A DNA stretch of 64,000 nt from contig CM056574.1 in the NCBI GenBank assembly GCA_029721435.1, forward strand, positions 31,419,001-31,483,000, written 5' to 3'. The notes beneath the pieces were generated by a model. The model was not told the DNA's origin, ran no database searches, and was given only the letters and a program-made list of their open reading frames with translations. Origin of the DNA: Gymnothorax reevesii. Lineage: Eukaryota > Chordata > Actinopteri > Anguilliformes > Muraenidae. Positions 59,345 to 64,000 of the stretch are shown here, piece after piece (within the stretch, counting starts at the first letter, position 1; the number at the start of each line of letters is the position of its first letter). The translations under genes and the position numbers were made by a program.

Positions 59345-60905
59345 AAACCCAAATTCTAAAATAGTTGGGACAAACTGTAGATTGTGAATAAAATCAAAAT
59401 GCAATGACTTTCAAATCACACCTGTCAGTAGTTTATTCACAATAGAACAGACATAACATAGCAAATGTTGAAACTGAGAAATTTTACAATTTTATCCAGA
59501 AAATGAGCTCGTTTCAAATTTGATGGCTGCTACAGGTCTCAAAAAAGTTGAGACAGGGGCCTGTTTACCATGGTGTAGCATCCCCTTTTCTTTTTAAGGC
59601 AGTGTGGAGGCGTCTGGGCATTGAGGAGACAAGTTTCTTGAGTTTAGCCATTGGAATTTGATCCCACTCTTGTTTAATACAGGCATCCAGCTGCTGGAGA
59701 GTTTTGGGTCTCCTTTGAAGGACTTTTCGTTTCACTCTGCGCCAAATATTCTCAATCGGTGAAATTTCAGGACTGCAGGCAGGCCAGTTCAGCACATGGA
59801 CTCTTCTACTATGAAGCCATGCTGTTGTAATAGCTGCAGTATGTGATTTTATATTGTCCTGCTGAAATAGATGTTGTCTGGGGGAGCATATGTTGCTCTA
59901 AAACCTTTATATACCTTTCAGCATTCATGGTGCTTTTCCAAATATGCAAATGTCCCACACCGTATTCACTAATGCATCAGAGATGCTGGCTTTTGAACTG
60001 AACACTGATAACAGGAGGGGTGGTCTTTCTCCTCTTAAGCCCGGAGGATACAAAGCACATGATTTCCAACAATAATGTCAAATTTGGACTTGTCAGACCA
60101 CAGGATACTTTGCCACTTTGCTACGATCCATTTTAAATGAGCCTTGGCCCACAGAACACAGCGGCGCTTCTGGATCATGCTCAACAATGGCTTCCTTTTT
60201 GCATGATAGAGTTTTAGGTGGTATTTGTGGATGGCACGGCGACTTTGTTTACAGATAGTGGTTTCTTCAAGTATTCCTGGGCCCATTTCGTAATGTCAAT
60301 GACAGATTCATGCCACTGAGTGATGCAATGGCATCTGAGGGCTCAAAGATCACGGGCATCCAGTAAAGGTCTTCGGCCTTGTCCCTTACGCACAGAGATT
60401 TTTCCAGTTTCTCTAAATCTTTTGACGATGTTATGCACTGTCGATGACGAGACCTTTAAAGCCTTTGCAATTTGACGTTGAGGAACATTGTTTTTAACAT
60501 ATTCCACAATTAATTTACGCAAGCCTTCACAAGTTGGAGAGCCTTTGGCCATCTTTACTTCTGAGAGACTCAGCCTCTCTTAGACACCCCTTTTATAGCC
60601 AATCATGTTACATACCTGATGCCAGTTAACTTAATTACTGGCTAAATGTTCTTTCAGCTTATTCTCTTATAAATTAATTACTTTTTCAGCCCTTTTTTGC
60701 CTGTGTCCCAACTTTTTTGAGACCTGTTGCAGCCAGAAAATTTGAAATAAGCTCATTTTGTGGATAAAAATGTAAAATGTCTCAATTTCAACATTATCTA
60801 TGTTCTATTGTAAATAACATATTGGCTCATGTGATCTGAAAGTCATTGCATTTTGATTTTATTTACAATCTACACTTTGTCCTAACTATTTCGGAATTGG
60901 GGTTG
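59345..60905 (-). mobile_element. Tc1/mariner-type transposon, decayed
   Basis: The ends are AAACCCAAATTCTAAAATAG and, inverted, CAACCCCAATTCCGAAATAG, with about 150-bp terminal repeats (both include AAAATCAAAATGCAATGACT). The flanks are TA (59343-59344) and CA (60906-60907, probably a mutated TA). It is a different Tc1 family from the copy at 23886. It inserted into the loop of foldback C. Confidence 0.9.
59565..60552 (-). pseudogene. Tc1-type transposase pseudogene
   Basis: Read on the minus strand: the HTH region from ATG 60552 (IAKALKVSSSTVHNIVKRFR, near residues 29-48); then [11 protein letters not shown] (first catalytic Asp, but the usual Glu of SDES is Lys), FQQDNIKSHTA (second Asp) and SPEISPIENIWRRVKRKV (Glu). 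The three segments lie in different frames, and the stretch between the first and second Asp is deleted or scrambled. It cannot make active enzyme. Confidence 0.9.
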
Positions 60906-62534
60906 CATTTTGCAGACTGGCATCCTTCCACTGTTGGCATCGTCTCTGGGCCTTGACCTGGGATTTCCCCAGTGAGGCATTGTCTGCCTTCACAGATGGT
61001 GTTGTTGACCATTATGTTTTTTTAAAAGGGGTCTGTGGTTGGAATCCCCCAGCTTCAAAATTTCCATGCCAAAATTGCCCCTTCTTGGTTGTCTGTATGC
61101 ATAAATTTCAGATTTGTCATTTTAAATGGATAGCCAGACAAGTCACACATTGCCATCATAAAGGGAATACAGGCCAATGAAATAACAATTCGCTACTGCC
61201 TCCACCGTAAGCAAGCAGCACTCCTCCATGCTAAATATCATTGGTCTGCCGAATACTGTAGATTATTATGGACAGAAGGATGGCCAGTTGAATGCTTGAA
61301 TGCTAAGCTTCCAAATACGCAGCTTCTCTTGTTAAACGTTACCTGACAAACTTCAAGGCTTAACGGCGTCCTAAGAGCAAACTAAATTGTACTTAGTGCA
61401 GAGCAGAGCCTGAACAAGGGTGTCAACCTTTATGGTGGCGTTACCATTAGCCTACGGCCTCTGAACTGAATGGTATGGAAGCGACAATACGTGCTGTAGC
61501 AACATGTGCTTTCCAATTTGTGCCCACATTGTAATATCATTAGGTCTTATTCGTATATTTCACCACTACTCTGTCTGCAAAACACCACATTGGCTCATCT
61601 TGTTTTCCATATAGACTGCATTGAATTGGAGACAATTTTATTGTTTGTTGATTTCAACTGTTTACCTCTCCTCTGCATATTATGCTTCTCAATAAGTATG
61701 TTGTTAGTGGTAACATAGTTTTCATGGAAGGCCGCGTATTGCTATCATTGATGTTATAAATATTATTCAGTGTAACACTGATACACTTTTGGGTCATATC
61801 ACAATGACATGATAAAGCTTTGTATAATGTGATATATGGAAGCCAATGATAGACCTCAATTTAAATGCAAACACAAAATCATCCATCCTTCATTCAAATC
61901 ACCGATAAGATCTTTATGCTAATTTCACATCTTCAAATGAAAAACTAATAATGTGCAAGAGTTACACCTCCATTCATAAGGGTTGAATAGAATCTAATTT
62001 CACTGTATTTGCGTGTGATTATCAGTGATTTTTTGCCCTGTTCTCCCCAATTTTTTGAGTCACTGGCCACCAGTGGTATAAATAAAAATATTTTTAAGAA
62101 AAAAGTGATGTTCATGTTTGGCAAATGCTGGATTAGGGTACTGGCACATTTTTGGTCCAATTCATGCAGTGTCCATTTGTGTCAGTTGTAATTCTAGGCT
62201 AGTTATCATCAAGAGGTCAATCAGAGGAAGAAGCTTTTTTTGAATTGAGCTGTCTGCTTTGGGGGGGCTGCTATCTCTGGACAATGGCACAGGTGACTCC
62301 CTAGGTCAACCAAGTGGGCAGAAGCGATTACCAGCTTATGCTACTTAGGTGCACTGTCAACTTCTCCTCAAAATGTCTCCTCAACCCCTCATGAGTCAAT
62401 TTACTTTGTCACTGAATATGCCATCACGAGGAGACATATTAGTGATTCAAGAAAAAGTAATCACGCGTGATCCACACAGAGATCAGACATACCAATGATT
62501 TGCTTAAAAATATATCACCAAGATGTCAAACGAA

Positions 62535-62955
62535 TAGCATGTGCCTTTGACCACCCACCTGTAGTGGGCATACGTGTGACCTGACCCAAGGATCACTTCA
62601 ACTAAGTTTCATGAAAATCTACTGAAGTACGTGGTTACAGTAACCAATGACGTAGATCTGGATCAGTGATCCCAAATTACCCCTAGATGACCTTTGACCC
62701 CACAACTGTTGGGGTCACGTGTGTGATTTGACCAAACAATCATTGTGTCCAAGTGCCATGAAAATCCACTGAAGTGTTTGGATACAGTGACCATCTGACC
62801 ATTTTGGATCAATGACCTCAAATGACCCCTAGATGACCTCTGACCCCCACCTGTAGGGAGAACATGCGTGATTTGACCCAAGGATCTTTGTATTCAAGTT
62901 TCCTGAAAATACTGTGAAATATGTGGATAGAGTGATCAATTATGTACAGGGTTAA
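62535..62955 (+). repeat. Three diverged tandem units of about 148 bp
   Basis: CCTTTGACCMCCCACCTGT-like starts lie at 62541, 62691 and 62838, each with GTGATTTGACCCAAGGATC-like, TTTCATGAAAATCYACTGAA-like and CCCCTAGATGACCT-like blocks. The array ends in a GTGGACGGACGGATG tract. Open frames here are repetition artefacts. Confidence 0.85.
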
Positions 62956-63019
62956 CATTTTTGTGGACGGACGGATGTACGTACATACACAATACCATTA
63001 CTACAATACTCATTTCATA

Positions 63020-64000
63020 GTGTCCTTCCAAAATTGTTTTGGCAGGGACAAATAGCGCAAAGACAACACATCAAATGTTGAAGAAAAGAAAATAAAATTT
63101 CTGTTTTTTGTAAAACATGTGCTCATATTGAATTTGATGCCAGCACTACATTTCAAAAAAGTAGGGACTGGGTATGTAAATTGATTGGGTATAAAAAGTA
63201 TTTCAGACATAAAGATAGCAATGGCTTCACCACTAAGGGAAAGACTGCATGGGCAAATATGTAGCTCAACAATTTAAAATAACATTTCTCAATGTAAAAT
63301 TGCTAAGAATTTGGGAATTTCATCCTCTACAGTACATAATACTATCAGAAGATTAAGAGAATCCAGGGAAATCTCTGTACACTAGGGACGAGACTGAAAA
63401 CCAATATTGAATGGCCTTGATGTGCAGGCCCTCAGGCTGCACTGTTTTAAAAACAGGCAAGATTCTGAGGTGGAAATCATTGCATTCGCTCAGAAACACT
63501 CCTGTAATTCATTGTTAGTGACCACTATTTGTTGCTGCATCCACAAATGGGAGTTCAAACTCTGCCATGCAAATATAAAACCAAGATCCAGAAATGCTAC
63601 GGCCTTTGCTGGGCCCAAGCACATTTAAGATGGAGTGAGGTGAAGTGGGAAATTGTCCTGTGGTCTGACTAATTAGAAATGTAAAATTATTTTGGGAAAT
63701 TATGGACACCATGTCCTCTGGGCTAAAGAGGAGAGGGACCATCCAGCTAGTTATCAGTGCACAGTTCAAAAGCGAGTATCAATGATAGTATGGGGGTGCA
63801 TTATTGCACATGGCATGGGTAACTTGCAGATCTGCGAAGACCCCATTAATGCTAAACAATGTGTTCAGGTTTAATAGTTTCATATATTGCCATCCAAACA
63901 TCTTTGTCAGAGAAGGCCTTGCATATTTCAGCAAAACAATTCCAAACACAACATTATGCATGTATTACAACAACATGGCTCCATAGTTTAAGAGGCTGGG
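63020..64000 (+). mobile_element. Third Tc1-type element, decayed, runs off the window
   Basis: It is in plus orientation. TTTCAAAAAAGTAGGGACTG (63151) resembles the end region of related elements. HTH-like coding text follows (63221-63380). DDE-domain fragments are MGNYGHHVLWAKEERDHPAS (63692), SMIVWGCIIAHGMGNLQICE (63781) and, in another frame, [19 protein letters not shown] (about 63928). In that last motif the usual second catalytic Asp is Asn. There are several frameshifts and a stop near 63384. The 3' part is outside the window. Confidence 0.8.

Larger units (their letters stand above)
58130..62200. mobile_element. Foldback element C, about 4 kb, with Tc1 at its centre
   Basis: Inverted arms pair over long distances: TACCCTAATCCAGCA (58193) with its inverse near 62130; TTGGGGAGAACAGGGCA (58286) with its inverse near 62038; TTACACTGAATGGTATTAAT (58509) with its inverse near 61765; GCCATAGGCTGATTG (58784) with its inverse near 61450. 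The arms are roughly 0.8-1.0 kb and diverged. The outer limits are approximate (CATGAATTRGACC near 58165 and 62160). The Tc1 copy at 59345-60905 occupies the loop. Excluding it leaves about 2.5 kb. No transposase of its own was recognised. Confidence 0.72.

Noticed and set aside
62535..62955. CRISPR-like array
   Set aside because: Units are about 148 bp and diverged along their whole length, with no short repeat/unique spacer alternation. This is an ordinary eukaryotic tandem repeat. No CRISPR array exists in the window.

Overview
The window is vertebrate nuclear DNA, most likely from a ray-finned (teleost-like) fish. The two protein-coding genes read as fish versions of known vertebrate genes, all introns are GT-AG, and the rest is dominated by transposon types common in fish: Tc1/mariner, hAT MITEs, a TTAA-flanked Kolobok-like element, tRNA-derived SINEs, a LINE relic and long foldback elements. 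The species cannot be named from the sequence. No bacterial, phage, CRISPR or operon features are present.

Layout. (1) 1-14717: the 5' half of lonp2 (peroxisomal Lon protease 2) on the minus strand. Six coding exons give about 332 residues, which is the substrate-binding N-terminal part; the ATPase and protease parts lie beyond position 1. Its introns carry three small hAT MITEs with target duplications, a 3.6-kb Kolobok-like element containing a SINE, and a tRNA-like fragment. (2) 14977-22745: a hairpin-shaped foldback element (A) whose right arm was split by a second foldback element (B, 17877-22643). B in turn contains a long unclassified repeat ending in a 56-bp minisatellite. (3) 22746-43765: a gene-poor interval with a nearly intact Tc1 transposon (one in-frame stop), a hAT MITE, a LINE reverse-transcriptase relic interrupted by a transposon carrying a small basic ORF, a GC-rich promoter-like island near 38.3 kb, Tc1 debris, and a 1.7-kb terminal-inverted-repeat element. 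(4) 43766-55095: il34 (interleukin-34, a ligand of the CSF-1 receptor) on the minus strand, six coding exons encoding about 218 residues, complete. Its 9-kb first intron is filled with roughly 145-170-bp and 80-bp diverged tandem repeats. (5) 55096-64000: GC-rich il34 promoter side, then a third foldback (C, about 58.1-62.2 kb) with a decayed Tc1 element at its centre, a 150-bp tandem repeat, and a third Tc1 copy running off the window end.

The two genes are functionally unrelated (peroxisomal protein quality control; macrophage/microglia growth signalling). They lie on the same strand, with the il34 3' end facing the lonp2 5' end across 29 kb of mobile DNA. The most distinctive structure is the nested foldback A/B: removing B plus one copy of its 7-bp target duplication restores an arm of A that aligns without gaps to its partner arm.
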